Source: Nostoc parmelioides FACHB-3921 (GTDB lineage Bacteria; Cyanobacteriota; Cyanobacteriia; Cyanobacteriales; Nostocaceae). Taken from it: a DNA stretch of 64,000 nucleotides. The position numbers were made by a program, and so were the translations under genes. The stretch is taken from contig NZ_JACJQL010000002.1 in the NCBI RefSeq assembly GCF_014696625.1, positions 186,001 through 250,000 on the forward strand. Direction: 5' to 3'. The notes beneath the pieces were generated by a model that worked only from the letters and a program-made list of their open reading frames with translations, ran no database searches and had not been told where the DNA came from. Shown piece after piece: positions 63,293 through 64,000 of this stretch. Numbering within the stretch: position 1 is the first letter of the stretch; each line of letters starts with the position of its first letter.

Positions 63293-63931
63293 CTAATTAT
63301 TGTCCCGAATCCACAGCGCTAAACCGCCCCCACGTCCACGGGCGGCAATAAAATCCTGTGTCACTATAAAGAAAGCAAAAAATGCTTGTTTAGCTATGGA
63401 TTGGCTGTAAAAGTCTTCGTAATTACCTTTTCCAGAACGAATGTTTTGTTGGTAAAGTTTCTGACCAAATACATGAATATACATTTGGGTAAAGTCAAAA
63501 GCTAAAAGATTTTTCTTACCTAAATATTTAGCCGGGCCTGTAAGTTTCAATAATAATGATCCCAACTGTACATGGTTGCCAACTTCTCCTCTGTTAACAT
63601 CCTCTGTTGAACCAGAATTGAAGGATATATAAATTTTGGTAAATTGGGGTACATACCAACCCTTACCTAAAATTATTCCCCCGCGTTTTTGCGCTTTTTT
63701 CGTCCCTGTTGCAAAACACAATCGCCATTGTCCAACTAAACTATAAAAATCATAAGTTAGGTGTTGTTTTTTAGCCGATGTTTCTGCTTGTAACAAAGCA
63801 TTTACTATTACCTCTGGCTGGGGACGATTTTTGTTTTGCTCACGATAAGCAGCCGCCGCTTCCCATAAAATATTAACAAAGCTGTCTGTAGTGGTAGATG
63901 TCAAGTCGCTTCGCTCCAATTCAAAATTCAA
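63293..63931 (-). CDS. Hypothetical protein, possibly PAP/fibrillin-like
   Basis: 212 residues, soluble. ALLQAETSAKKQHLTYDFYSLVGQWRLCFATGTKKAQ has the rhythm of the plastid-lipid-associated protein (fibrillin) start, where a conserved G.W.L..T follows a helix. The rest is beta-rich (FTKIYISFNSGSTEDVNRGEV, LGSLLLKLTGPAKYLGKKNLLAFDF). PAP/fibrillins bind thylakoid lipids or carotenoids. This is a weak comparison. C-terminus GRGGGLALWIRDNN. Confidence 0.55.
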   Translation of the reverse strand: MNFELERSDLTSTTTDSFVNILWEAAAAYREQNKNRPQPEVIVNALLQAETSAKKQHLTYDFYSLVGQWRLCFATGTKKAQKRGGIILGKGWYVPQFTKIYISFNSGSTEDVNRGEVGNHVQLGSLLLKLTGPAKYLGKKNLLAFDFTQMYIHVFGQKLYQQNIRSGKGNYEDFYSQSIAKQAFFAFFIVTQDFIAARGRGGGLALWIRDNN

Positions 63932-64000
63932 AATTTAAAACCAAAATTTAAAACAATTATGGGCAATGCCCATCCCACGAAATAATAGGCTTTTTAGCTT

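Overview
The window is chromosomal DNA of a filamentous nitrogen-fixing-type cyanobacterium of the Nostoc/Anabaena group (Nostocaceae). Grounds: cytochrome b6f genes petC-petA, the variable chain of ferredoxin-thioredoxin reductase, a phylloquinone-pathway thioesterase, many copies of the cyanobacterial octamer GCGATCGC, and intergenic arrays of short heptameric repeats (CCCCAGT, TTGTCAG, TGACTAC types) typical of Nostocales. The assignment is by recognition only; no database search was possible.

Layout. 0-9.3 kb: an SPFH/NfeD membrane pair (SPFH gene cut by the left edge), a zinc-ribbon/pseudokinase/PP2C phosphatase, ftrV, a YdcF protein, a methyltransferase-HIT fusion, DHNA-CoA thioesterase, and a HopA1-like protein beside an APH-fold kinase (the pair used in class V lanthipeptide and thioamitide maturation). 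9.3-10.4 kb has no convincing gene. 10.4-15.4 kb: TMEM14 protein, a DUF815 AAA ATPase, a membrane-anchored coiled-coil protein ending in a TerB-C-like domain, a BrxD-like (DUF2791) ATPase, tRNA-Leu(UAG). 15.4-24.6 kb: alr, HNH nuclease, tatC, DUF3067, petC-petA, bestrophin-like channel, Uma2 nuclease, M28 peptidase. 25-34.2 kb: dnaK and two J-domain genes around an Rpn-family gene, DUF3143, cdaA-uppS (overlapping), lysA, rimI. 34.6-37.1 kb: clpC.

37.2-41.1 kb is an accessory islet. It holds two small overlapping genes, a retron (reverse transcriptase with NAxxH, YADD and VTG motifs, a 145-nt ncRNA locus bounded by 14-bp perfect inverted repeats, and a partner protein with an RxxxxH HEPN-type motif), and a DUF6888/DUF6887 pair. 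The retron with a HEPN-like partner is the strongest candidate for a little-described system here.

41.2-64 kb is mixed housekeeping and regulatory content: TspO-like protein, Cys/Met-rich copper-storage-type protein, CBS-like protein with a C-terminal RxxxxH motif, two TPR proteins, FetB-like permease, DegT aminotransferase, DUF561, VOC protein, methyltransferase, HAD hydrolase, OmpR-type regulator, anchored Mn superoxide dismutase, lepA, a PlsY/PEP-synthase-like fusion, a 46-residue membrane protein, SGNH hydrolase and a possible fibrillin-like protein. Intergenic regions carry MITE-like elements with recognisable terminal inverted repeats and palindromic elements, some nested.
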